A stretch of 64,000 nucleotides of DNA from Clostridium_AM tanneri (lineage in GTDB: Bacteria > Bacillota > Clostridia > Clostridiales > Clostridiaceae), in the NCBI RefSeq assembly GCF_033659955.1, contig NZ_JARUJP010000006.1, positions 138,434 through 202,433 of the forward strand, in the 5' to 3' direction. Positions 51,330 to 59,656 of the stretch are shown piece after piece. The notes beneath the pieces are model-generated. The model searched no databases, was not told the origin of the DNA, and saw only the letters and a list, made by a program, of their open reading frames with translations. Both the position numbers and the translations under genes were made by a program. Each line of letters opens with the position of its first letter. Position 1 is the first letter of the stretch.

Positions 51330-52370
51330 TTAATTAACTCTTCTTGCAGTTAAATAATCTCTTCTATTAAGTGGTGATATTTTTACTACATCTCCTGTCT
51401 GAGGAGCATGAATGTAGGCACCGTTTCCTAGGTAAATACCTACATGAGTAGGGTTTCCGCTTGTCCCAAAAAACACTAAGTCTCCTGCCTGAAGCTGGTC
51501 TCTTGATACAGCTGCCCCATGATTTATTTGATCGTAAGTTGTTCTGCCTGTAGATACACCAAAGTGTCCATAAACATACTGAACAAATCCTGAACAATCA
51601 AAGCCAGGATTAGGAGAAGTTCCACCCCATACATAAGGTGTTCCTAAAAAATTGGAAGCATAGGCTATTACATTGTTACTGCTAGTTGATGCTGCACCTC
51701 TTGATAAATTTACTTTAGGTGCTGCTTTCCTTATATCCTGAACCTGTTTTGATGCACTATTAACTACAGCCTGGTCTGCTGAAGCTAATAGCCTTTGTTG
51801 TTGTCTTGCTTGGGCAACTAAAGCCTTTTGCTTTTCTTTATCTTCATTAAGTTTAGATAATTTTTTTTCGTTATCTGATTTTAAAGATACTAACCTTTTA
51901 TTTTCTGCAGTTAGCTTGTCCTTTTTATTTTTAATATCACTCTGCTTTACCTTATAATCTTCTACTACTTTTTTATCAAAGCTGATAACTCTTTTCATCA
52001 TATCAACTCTTGAAATAAAATCTCCAATACCTTCTGAATCCAATACTAAATTTATATATCCACTAGAACCATTTATGTACATTGCTCTCATTCTACTATT
52101 AAATATACCTTGTTGCTTTTTTATATTATCTTCCGCAGTTTTTATTTCCTTTTCTGCAGTCTTTATATCATTTCCTGTTTTAGCTATCTGTTTTTTATTA
52201 TCCTCTAAATTATGTAACACGCTTTCTATTTGATTGTCTAGCTTTTCAATATTTATCTCTAAATTCTCAACCTGAGACTGAGAATTGCTTCTAGGCGCTG
52301 CAAAAACTGCACCATTAACTGTAAAAACCGTCGCCAGTGCTAATAAGAAAACTTTTACTGTTCTGTTCAC
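51330..52370 (-). CDS. Secreted NlpC/P60 peptidoglycan endopeptidase with coiled-coil domain
   Basis: About 346 residues. GTG 52370 chosen since TAGGAGT lies 8 bases upstream; the earlier GTG (52379) touches it. Signal peptide (about 1-24, ending VFAAPRS), long coiled coil (about 35-200, PcsB/CwlO-like), linker, and NlpC/P60 domain (about 232-346) with catalytic Cys in NPGFDCSGFVQYVYG, His in NPTHVGIYLG and second His in YIHAPQ. Cuts peptide cross-bridges; the coiled coil probably holds it inactive until bound by a partner such as FtsEX. Confidence 0.92.
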   Translation of the reverse strand: MNRTVKVFLLALATVFTVNGAVFAAPRSNSQSQVENLEINIEKLDNQIESVLHNLEDNKKQIAKTGNDIKTAEKEIKTAEDNIKKQQGIFNSRMRAMYINGSSGYINLVLDSEGIGDFISRVDMMKRVISFDKKVVEDYKVKQSDIKNKKDKLTAENKRLVSLKSDNEKKLSKLNEDKEKQKALVAQARQQQRLLASADQAVVNSASKQVQDIRKAAPKVNLSRGAASTSSNNVIAYASNFLGTPYVWGGTSPNPGFDCSGFVQYVYGHFGVSTGRTTYDQINHGAAVSRDQLQAGDLVFFGTSGNPTHVGIYLGNGAYIHAPQTGDVVKISPLNRRDYLTARRVN

Positions 52371-52536
52371 TGCTACCACTCCTATTCAATCACATATACT
52401 ATATAAAATATCATTAATTTCTAATAATGTAAAGTTTCAATTTAAAATTTACACTTTTATCTTCATAAATTCTACATAAAAATGTTGTATACTTCTAAAT
52501 AATAACTGAAGCTATTATTGATTAAGAGGTGGATTT

Positions 52537-54318
52537 ATGACTTTAAAAAAAATAAAGATAAAAGTATATGATATGACCTGTTCATCTTGTGAAAAGACTA
52601 TTGAAGGAAAGCTTTTAAAGCAAGTTGGAGTTTTAAAGGCAAAAGCAGATTATGTTAAACAATTTGTAGCTATTGAGTTCGATTCGGATTTGTGCAGCTT
52701 AAATGAGCTAAAAACTATTATAAATAATGCAGGGTACTCTACTGAAAAATCTGGAAGCTTTCATCTAGCTGGAATATTTGTAATCGCAGCAGCTATTATT
52801 CTACTTGGTTCTTCAACTTCTGGAATTGATATGAGCAGTATGCTAAATGGTGCTACCTACTTTGTTCTGTTTATAGTGGGAATCCTGACATCTATTCACT
52901 GTGTAGGTATGTGCGGTGGAATAATGCTCTCTCAAAGTTTATCATATAAAGACACTAGTAAGCTGGAAGCAATAAAACCAACATTATTATATAACCTAGG
53001 AAGAGTAATCTCTTATACTATTTTAGGAGGCATAGTTGGTGCCCTAGGTTCTGTTTTATCTCTTTCTTTAAGAACTCAATCAGCACTTCAAATTTTTGCA
53101 GGGATATTTATGATCATAATGGGGCTTAATATGGCTGGTTTTTCCTTGTTTAGGAAGCTTCAAGTAAAACTTCCTTGGTCTTTTTGTAAGGTTAAAAACA
53201 AACCAAAAGCCCCTTTTGTAGTAGGTATTTTAAACGGCTTTATGCCCTGCGGCCCCCTGCAAACTATGCAGCTCTATGCTTTAGGCACAGGTAGTGCATT
53301 AAAAGGCGCCTTATCAATGTTTATATTCGCTCTTGGAACAGTGCCTTTAATGATGACTTTTGGTGCAATTTCAGGACTGCTAAGCAAAGGGTATACAAAG
53401 AAAATTTTAAAATTTAGCGGAATTCTTGTGGTGGTTCTTGGGCTTATAATGGGAAGAAGAGGCCTGGCACTAGCCGGTGTAAACCTCCCTACAATAGGCT
53501 CACTTATGCCACAAAGGGCTGTAGGATCTTCTGGTGCAAATGTAGCTAAAGCTACATTAAAAGATGGTGTTCAAATTATAAATATGACTGCAGACAGCAG
53601 CGGATATATTCCTAATGCTTTTTATGTCCAAAAAGGTATTCCAGTTAAATGGATAATTGATGGTAAGCAAATTACATCCTGTAATAACGAAATTGTTGTT
53701 CCTTCTCAAAATATAAGAAAAAAACTAAAAAGTGGAGAAAATATAATAGAATTTACACCAACAGCTGATGATATTACCTTTAGCTGCTGGATGGGAATGA
53801 TAAGAGGAGTTATTAAAGTAACAGATAATTTAGATTCAGTGGATACATCCAAAACAGATTCCTCCCTGCCTCCTGCAGGAAGCAGCGGCTGCTGTGGAGG
53901 AGGCGCTGCTGTACCTCAACAGGACAGTATTTACGGTGATTTAAGTAAAGTTCCTACTGAGATAGTAGTTAACAAAGCTTTGGTAGTTGGTAATAATCAA
54001 AGCACTACAATTAAAGGAGTTGGTTACGAACTAAAGCCTCTCATCGTTGTTGTAGATAAGGACAAAAAGACTAAGCTAACCTTTGACTTAACTTCCTTTG
54101 ATAACGCTGAAGGAAGATTTGATTTGGTATCTGCTGAAACCGGTGATGTACTAACATATTTTGAAGGAAAAAAAGGAGTTGTGGACCTAGAGATAACTTT
54201 CGATAAACTAGGTGGCTATGGGATAGTTAAAGATGAAACTATTCTTGGTGTTATCGAAGTTGTAGAGGATGTAAAAAAAGCTAATCTTGAGGAAATAAGA
54301 AAAAAATACATTGAATAG
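52537..54318 (+). CDS. HMA - SafE membrane - cupredoxin-like fusion protein
   Basis: 593 residues in four parts: HMA metal-binding domain (1-68; DMTCSSCEKTI, C15/C18), a membrane SafE/DsbD-type domain (about 75-320) with SIHCVGMCGGIM and NGFMPCGPLQTMQ, and an outer cupredoxin-like domain (about 340-430; NMTADSSGYIPNAFYVQKG and TFSCWMGMIRG with Cys/Met ligands), followed by a Ser/Gly/Cys patch (SSGCCGGG) and a second beta-rich domain to the end. Suggests transfer of copper or reducing power across the membrane to outer sites. ATG follows AAGAGGTGG. Alternative: a heme or thiol pathway. Confidence 0.85.
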   Translation: MTLKKIKIKVYDMTCSSCEKTIEGKLLKQVGVLKAKADYVKQFVAIEFDSDLCSLNELKTIINNAGYSTEKSGSFHLAGIFVIAAAIILLGSSTSGIDMSSMLNGATYFVLFIVGILTSIHCVGMCGGIMLSQSLSYKDTSKLEAIKPTLLYNLGRVISYTILGGIVGALGSVLSLSLRTQSALQIFAGIFMIIMGLNMAGFSLFRKLQVKLPWSFCKVKNKPKAPFVVGILNGFMPCGPLQTMQLYALGTGSALKGALSMFIFALGTVPLMMTFGAISGLLSKGYTKKILKFSGILVVVLGLIMGRRGLALAGVNLPTIGSLMPQRAVGSSGANVAKATLKDGVQIINMTADSSGYIPNAFYVQKGIPVKWIIDGKQITSCNNEIVVPSQNIRKKLKSGENIIEFTPTADDITFSCWMGMIRGVIKVTDNLDSVDTSKTDSSLPPAGSSGCCGGGAAVPQQDSIYGDLSKVPTEIVVNKALVVGNNQSTTIKGVGYELKPLIVVVDKDKKTKLTFDLTSFDNAEGRFDLVSAETGDVLTYFEGKKGVVDLEITFDKLGGYGIVKDETILGVIEVVEDVKKANLEEIRKKYIE

Positions 54319-54339
54319 CCGGATTTAGCTAAACTATAA

Positions 54340-54380
54340 AAAAAGATGACTTCTCTGTAATACAAGGAAGTCATCTTTTT
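54340..54380. terminator. Terminator, fusion gene / peptide transporter
   Basis: Perfect 14-bp arms AAAAAGATGACTTC / GAAGTCATCTTTTT between convergent genes. Confidence 0.85.
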
Positions 54381-54412
54381 TATTTTATAAAATAGATCTG
54401 TTATATTAACAT

Positions 54413-55801
54413 TTATGCAGTTTCAGCTATGTTGTTATCATTATTATCAGAGTCTTTATCTTCTAACAGTTTTACAAGCTTCTTATCAAATAAGAACAGT
54501 AATGCTGCACATACAAACAAGATGACCGGAATGATAACATAGGACTGCATTATTGGATATTTTGAAGCAATAGCATACAGGTATCCATAGGATTTACCTG
54601 CAACAAAGGTAGCAAAAATCCAAACTCCCATTAATACTGAATAGATTTTGTTTGGTGCATACTTAGTAACAAAGGAATTTCCAAGTGGTGAGAACAACAT
54701 TTCTCCTATACTAAGAAGTATACCAAATGCTATGATCCAAACTATGCTTGCCTTAGATGTATCTGCTGCCCCTACACCTCTTGAAAGTTCTGCAAATACA
54801 AGCATCAAGAAAGACATTCCTAGAAAACCAAGTCCTAGTGCTAACTTTTTGAATAAACTTAAATCACCCTTAGGACCCTTGGAAAGCTTAAACCACAATG
54901 CGGCCAATACTGGTCCAAGAGCAATACATACCAAACCATTTAGAGAGTCGAACCATGAAAGAGGCACTGCAAAGCTACCTAGATTCATGTTAACAAACTG
55001 AGCGCCGTAATCGTAAACAGCCAAATAAGTTAGATACCAGAATACCCAGAATACAACTGAAAACATAGATACTAAGACAATTGCAAAAACCTTTCTTTTC
55101 TCCACTTTTGTTAATGGCTTGACTTCAGTTTCAACTTTCTTTTCAACGTGTTTGCCCTCTTTAAAAGGCTTTTTACCTACTTCTCCAAGAAATCTTGTCC
55201 CAAAAAGGAACCATAAAGCATCAATAAGACAGATGGCACCGCATACTTGAAACGCAGGTCTAAATCCCTGAATAGCACCATTTGCAAAAGTAGTTGCTAC
55301 AAGAATACCAACAAATGTTGTTCCAATAAAGGATCCCAAGTTAACGAAGGAATATTGAACTGAAAATGCTGAATCCAGCTGTTTCTCATCTTCAAATAAA
55401 GAACCGTTAATTGCGGAAACATTACCTTTGAAAAGGCCCGTACCAATGGCTACAAGGGCCACCATTATATTCATAGTTGTAACACTGGTTGCGAATCCAC
55501 CTACAAAGTATCCCACAGCCATCAAAGCTAATCCAACAGGAATACAGTATCTAGCGCCGATATATCTATCGGAAATGTATCCACCAACAATAGGTGCAAG
55601 GTACGTAAAAGCAACAAGATTTGATTGAATAAGTGCAGCCTCAACCTTTGTGAGACCTAATCCACCTGTTACCACCGTAGCAGCAACAAAAACGAAAATT
55701 AAATACTTGGCAGAATAATATGCCATTCTTTCTAACATGAACGATATTGAACAAACATAGAAACCAAAAGGACGTTTGTTCTTTGCTAGTGTTTCACTCA
55801 T
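54413..55801 (-). CDS. POT-family proton-dependent oligopeptide transporter
   Basis: Imports di- and tripeptides with protons. About 462 residues from ATG 55801, which follows AAAGGAGG; a longer frame from 55855 lacks a site. Twelve to fourteen membrane segments; LERMAYYSAKYLIFVF is the POT ExxERxxYY-like start, with GGYISDRYIGARYCIPVG and SLFEDEKQLDSAFSVQYSFVNLG. The first motif is ERMAYYS rather than ERFSYYG, a moderate deviation. C-terminal tail is acidic. Confidence 0.88.
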   Translation of the reverse strand: MSETLAKNKRPFGFYVCSISFMLERMAYYSAKYLIFVFVAATVVTGGLGLTKVEAALIQSNLVAFTYLAPIVGGYISDRYIGARYCIPVGLALMAVGYFVGGFATSVTTMNIMVALVAIGTGLFKGNVSAINGSLFEDEKQLDSAFSVQYSFVNLGSFIGTTFVGILVATTFANGAIQGFRPAFQVCGAICLIDALWFLFGTRFLGEVGKKPFKEGKHVEKKVETEVKPLTKVEKRKVFAIVLVSMFSVVFWVFWYLTYLAVYDYGAQFVNMNLGSFAVPLSWFDSLNGLVCIALGPVLAALWFKLSKGPKGDLSLFKKLALGLGFLGMSFLMLVFAELSRGVGAADTSKASIVWIIAFGILLSIGEMLFSPLGNSFVTKYAPNKIYSVLMGVWIFATFVAGKSYGYLYAIASKYPIMQSYVIIPVILFVCAALLFLFDKKLVKLLEDKDSDNNDNNIAETA

Positions 55802-55860
55802 AATTTTCCTCCTTTGAATATATTTTTTATTTCTCCTGTATAGGATTTCAGCCACACCCT

Positions 55861-56118
55861 CTATTGATCACTTAGGTGCTCTGCTAATTTCTCGTACACA
55901 AGTTTATGATAACTATTTAATATAGTTTTTCATCACCGTTAAGCTCTTCCGTATTTATGACATACCAATATATTGGAGCATAGATAACTGCATAAAAATA
56001 CAAATTCTCTGCTTCAATTTTTTGGTTTAATTTGGAATAATTTCCTTCAACAAGAAAAACGTTTTCACCAACTAGTCTATGGCAACTTTCTTATATCATA
56101 CTGATAAATTAGTTGCAT
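55861..56118 (-). pseudogene. Decayed gene of about 86 codons with two compensating frameshifts
   Basis: Coding-like sequence over three frames: MQLIYQYDIRK (ATG 56118), then SCHRLVGENVFLVEG..EAENLYFYAVIYAPIYWYVINTEEL, then KTILNSYHKLVYEKLAEHLSDQ to TAG 55861. One shift lies near 56090, the other in the A-run near 55932. Total length 258 is a multiple of three, so the two shifts cancel. Family not recognised. Either a true pseudogene or two sequence errors in one small gene. No strong ribosome site at the ATG. Confidence 0.45.
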
Positions 56119-56396
56119 TTAATGTTAATTAAACTTTTTTATTAGTATAATAGTTTGACCTTTATCATTACCATAATTTTGTTTTAAGCACTGCAAGATT
56201 TAACTCACAATGTAATTATATGATATAGCATTATTTTGTCAAGTAAATTTAAAATATCAACCTCTTATTAGACAAAATTCTAAGCTTCTGACAGAGTTTA
56301 CCTATGGTTATGGTTTAATATGTCTATTATAATGACAATTAAAGACTTTTCTCATATCTGAAACTTAGAATTTGTTAATTAAAAATTTAACTTATG
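56119..56396. other. Intergenic region before the decayed gene
   Basis: AT-rich, no gene, riboswitch or repeat recognised. Confidence 0.35.
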
Positions 56397-57212
56397 TTAT
56401 TTTACAAAGCGTCCCTGTTCTGGTACCGCAATTTCTTTAAAGTCATTAACTAACATTAGTAGGTGTTCTCTTAATTTTTCTCCCTTCATTGGTAAACCAT
56501 GACTTACTATTGCCAATGCCGGTTTTAATTCTGCAATTTTTTTCACTGATTGCTCTGCTGCCTTCCAGTCTGTAGTTAAATATTTAGGTGGTCCACTTAT
56601 CTGTTCTTCTTGGCTAAGCACTGAGAATAGTGATTCCTGTTTTAAAGTACAGAAGGCATCTGCTGCTATAACTGTACGGTCTCTATCACGAAATAATGAA
56701 ATATGCCCTTCTGTATGTCCCGGTGTATGTATCCAGGTCCACTCTGGCATACCAGGCACTGTTCCATCCTGTGGTAAAGAGTGAATCTTATCACCTAAAT
56801 TTAAAGCCTTGTGCGGGAAGGCTGAAGACATTTCTGATACCAATCCTCCATCTACTGTTGAGTCTCCTTGAGGATAGTCCTTCTTCCCTGTAAGATAAGG
56901 AAGCTCTAACTGATGGGCGTATACTGGTATATTCCAATGATTTGCTAAATTAATCACTGATCCCACATGATCAAAATGACCATGAGTAAGTATAATTGCT
57001 TTAGGTTTAGTATTCCTACCAAATCTTTCCGCCACCTCTTTTAAAATAAAATCTGCTGAATTTTCCATACCTGTATCCACAAGAACAAATCCATCTTTAC
57101 TTCCTACTAAACATGCATTAACAATAGTAAATTGTAAAAGTACAATGTCTTCTGTAACTTGTTCGGATTTCATGGTAACATTAGATATTTTGTGAAGCAT
57201 TTCAGTTATCAT
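56397..57212 (-). CDS. Metallo-beta-lactamase-fold hydrolase
   Basis: 271 residues. Metal ligands visible: ILTHGHFDHVGS (HxHxDH, about 76-81), a His in TPGHTEGHISLF (about 165), Asp in VIAADAF and a His in SHGLP. Substrate cannot be told; relatives are glyoxalase II-like or lactonases. ATG follows TGGAGGT. Stand-alone. Confidence 0.9.
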   Translation of the reverse strand: MITEMLHKISNVTMKSEQVTEDIVLLQFTIVNACLVGSKDGFVLVDTGMENSADFILKEVAERFGRNTKPKAIILTHGHFDHVGSVINLANHWNIPVYAHQLELPYLTGKKDYPQGDSTVDGGLVSEMSSAFPHKALNLGDKIHSLPQDGTVPGMPEWTWIHTPGHTEGHISLFRDRDRTVIAADAFCTLKQESLFSVLSQEEQISGPPKYLTTDWKAAEQSVKKIAELKPALAIVSHGLPMKGEKLREHLLMLVNDFKEIAVPEQGRFVK

Positions 57213-57399
57213 TATAAATACCTCCAGTAAATGACTTTAATTTACTCATATTCTATAGATATTATGTGCATATTAAAATCACTATATTACTAAAAGCTTT
57301 AACTATCCAATAGCTTTGTCAACTTCTTCACAAGTTTGTTATTTTCAAAACATGGTTATATAACCAATATTAAAAGACTGATGACAAAATATATAATCA

Positions 57400-57972
57400 T
57401 CAGTCTTCTTTTATAGTAAAGCCTTGTTTAGGAACTCCCAATTTATATTTTTTATCTGATGGATAAAATCTTAGCACTATCTTTGCGGAAAATAATCCCA
57501 CTATAACTCCTGTTAAGATATCTGACGGATAATGCACAAAGAGATATAGTCTTGATAAGGCTATCAGCACCGCTAGTATAATAATCGGTACCCTATATTT
57601 TTTAAACTGAGTTGCTAGTATACCTGCAGCAGCAAAGGCTGTTGATGTATGCCCTGACGGAAAAGAGTATGATGATGGCTTAGGTATTATTAAATCAACA
57701 GTTGGCACTAGTACAAAAGGTCTCTGTCTTTGAAATAAATGTTTCAATATTCCCTCTCCAATAATAGTATTCACCAATAATGCTAGTCCACATATTAATC
57801 CAATCCTTCTATACCTTTTGGTAATCACTAAAGCAACTGTTATAGTGATCCAAAGTATGCCTCCATTTCCCAAATAAGTTATGAATGGTACTATTCTATC
57901 TAGTATAGGATTTTGCAAATTATCATGGATAAACCTTAGCAAATTTAGGTCCATATTTTGTAGGCTTTGCAT
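57400..57972 (-). CDS. PAP2-family membrane phosphatase
   Basis: 190 residues with five to six membrane segments and the PAP2 signature KHLFQRQRP, SYSFPSGHTSTAF and SRLYLFVHYPSDILTG, which holds the active-site Lys, Arg, Ser-Gly-His and His. Likely a phosphatase for undecaprenyl pyrophosphate (BcrC-like) or phosphatidylglycerol phosphate. ATG 57972 follows GGGGAGG; the GTG one codon earlier is an alternative. Confidence 0.9.
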   Translation of the reverse strand: MQSLQNMDLNLLRFIHDNLQNPILDRIVPFITYLGNGGILWITITVALVITKRYRRIGLICGLALLVNTIIGEGILKHLFQRQRPFVLVPTVDLIIPKPSSYSFPSGHTSTAFAAAGILATQFKKYRVPIIILAVLIALSRLYLFVHYPSDILTGVIVGLFSAKIVLRFYPSDKKYKLGVPKQGFTIKED

Positions 57973-58098
57973 CACAGTTACCTCCCCTTTATCCTAAATA
58001 TAAGGTTTCATTTTAATAACCTCTTCCTGATAGTATATATAATACAATATTTTTTTTACTTATAGTAGTACTTTTTATTGTCATTGGAGGAGTAATTA

Positions 58099-58167
58099 AT
58101 GGATTATTTATTCCTAATCTTAGCTTTAGTGGTAACTATAATTAAGAATAACTTGAAAGCAAGGTAG
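58099..58167 (+). CDS. Tiny membrane peptide, 22 aa
   Basis: MDYLFLILALVVTII plus KNNLKAR, preceded by GGAGGAG at good spacing. One hydrophobic helix and a basic tail, the layout of small regulatory membrane peptides and of type I toxins. Too short to assign by homology. Confidence 0.5.
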   Translation: MDYLFLILALVVTIIKNNLKAR

Positions 58168-58216
58168 TAGGTTCCTGGATAATCTTCTTTAGTGATAACT
58201 ATAATTAAGAATAACT
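58124..58216 (+). repeat. Direct duplication of 30 bp
   Basis: CTTTAGTGGTAACT..AATAACT at 58124-58153 and again, with one change (G to A), at 58187-58216; offset 63 bp, a multiple of three. The second copy follows the stop codon and lacks a start. Confidence 0.75.
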
Positions 58217-58273
58217 AGCTTATAAAAAAGTAATAATAAAATAAATAATACTAGTTTAAAGGAGAGAATTTTC

Positions 58274-59602
58274 ATGATTGAAGGTATTACAGGATACGTT
58301 TCAAATGCTTTAATTGACAATATGCTTCCAAAATTACTTACAACTCAGTACGGTGAAAATCTTTTTGACACAGTAACAACTGCACAAAAGGTAACAGTTC
58401 ATGCAGCACTAGAAGCTTGTTTGAGAGGAGAACTGGGAAAAGCACTTGAACGCCCTTTAGGAAGTCCTAATGTGCATTCCTACTGGAGTAAACTTTTTTT
58501 AAATCCTACTCAATTGTTTTCACTGCCTACAGCTGATAACACTACTATAAGCACAGAAGTTACAATAGGAAAAAATGCAAAAAAACCATTAAAGTTAAGC
58601 ATGCCTATAATGATTTCAGCAATGTCCTATGGTGGTTCCTTAAGTCTTGATGCAAAGGTTTCATTAGCAAAAGCTGCTAGTAAAGTAGGTACAGCTACTA
58701 ATACAGGGGAATCTGCTCTTTCAAATGAGGAAAGAGAAAGTGCCAGCCTTCTTATAGGTCAATATAATCGATATGAAGTAATGAATACAAAAGATCAACT
58801 TTCAAGACTTGATGCTATAGAGGTGCAATTAGGTCAGGGTGCTTGGGGTGGTGCATTACCTGCTAATATTAAGGCAGATAAAATAAGACAACACATGCGA
58901 GAAACTTGGCACCTAAAACATGGGCAAGACGGAATTCGTGGAGCAAGATTTAAAGGTATAAACAGTTCGCAGGATATCATTAACTTGTTAAATAATTTAA
59001 AATCTCAGTATGATGTGCCTATTGGAGTTAAAATTGCAGGTACTCATTACATTGAAAAGGAATTAGACGTAATTTTACAAACAAATGTAGATTTTATAGT
59101 AATCGATGGTTCCGAAGGTGGTACCGCAGCATCTATGGTTACTCTGCAGGATGATGTAGGACTTCCAACATTGTATTCTCTATCAAGGGCAGCAAAATAC
59201 CTGGATAGTAAGGGTGTAAAGAATAAGTATGACTTGATTATAACTGGCGGTTTAAAAACACCTGGAGATTTTGTTAAAGCATTAGCCCTTGGTGCTAATG
59301 CAGTTTATATAGGAACAATAGCACTTATGGCACTAATTCAAAGTCAAATTACTAAGGCTCTTCCTGAATATCCTGCTCCACAAATGGTGCTGTATAATGG
59401 AAAGCTAACAGACAGGCTCGATATTGATAGAGGCGCTGAAACATTAGCTAATTTTTTAACTTCTTCTGTAGAAGAGATGAAGCTAGTATTAATTGCAATG
59501 GGAAAGGATAACATAAACCAGCTGAATTCTAAGGATTTAGTTTCCGTTGATAAGGAACTCTCAGAGGTTTTAGGAATAGGCTACGCTGGTTATCCTTCTT
59601 AA
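58274..59602 (+). CDS. FMN-binding glutamate-synthase-like protein without Fe-S cluster
   Basis: 442 residues matching the synthase (GltB2) domain: KLSMPIMISAMSYGGSLS, NTGESALSNEER, EVQLGQGAWGG, VGVKIAGTH-like loop (PIGVKIAGTHY), IDGSEGGTAAS and GLKTPGDFVKALALGANAVYIG. The usual cysteine cluster after that (CxxCxxNxCPVGI), which holds the 3Fe-4S centre, is absent, replaced by ALIQSQITKALPEYP. So a flavoprotein of this fold, with doubtful glutamate synthase activity. ATG follows GGAGAG. Stand-alone. Confidence 0.85.
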   Translation: MIEGITGYVSNALIDNMLPKLLTTQYGENLFDTVTTAQKVTVHAALEACLRGELGKALERPLGSPNVHSYWSKLFLNPTQLFSLPTADNTTISTEVTIGKNAKKPLKLSMPIMISAMSYGGSLSLDAKVSLAKAASKVGTATNTGESALSNEERESASLLIGQYNRYEVMNTKDQLSRLDAIEVQLGQGAWGGALPANIKADKIRQHMRETWHLKHGQDGIRGARFKGINSSQDIINLLNNLKSQYDVPIGVKIAGTHYIEKELDVILQTNVDFIVIDGSEGGTAASMVTLQDDVGLPTLYSLSRAAKYLDSKGVKNKYDLIITGGLKTPGDFVKALALGANAVYIGTIALMALIQSQITKALPEYPAPQMVLYNGKLTDRLDIDRGAETLANFLTSSVEEMKLVLIAMGKDNINQLNSKDLVSVDKELSEVLGIGYAGYPS

Positions 59603-59609
59603 ATATTTA

Positions 59610-59653
59610 AGGAGAGTTCATTAATTTACCCTTGGGAATTAATGAACTCTCCT
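59610..59653. terminator. Terminator, GltB2-like / flotillin genes
   Basis: Perfect 17-bp arms AGGAGAGTTCATTAATT / AATTAATGAACTCTCCT, 10-nt loop. Confidence 0.85.
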
Positions 59654-59656
59654 GTT

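Larger units (their letters stand above)
57973..58273. other. Intergenic region with small peptide gene and duplication
   Basis: Holds a TATAAT-containing promoter region (near 58045), the 22-aa gene (58099-58167) and a 30-bp direct duplication of part of it (58187-58216). Confidence 0.5.
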
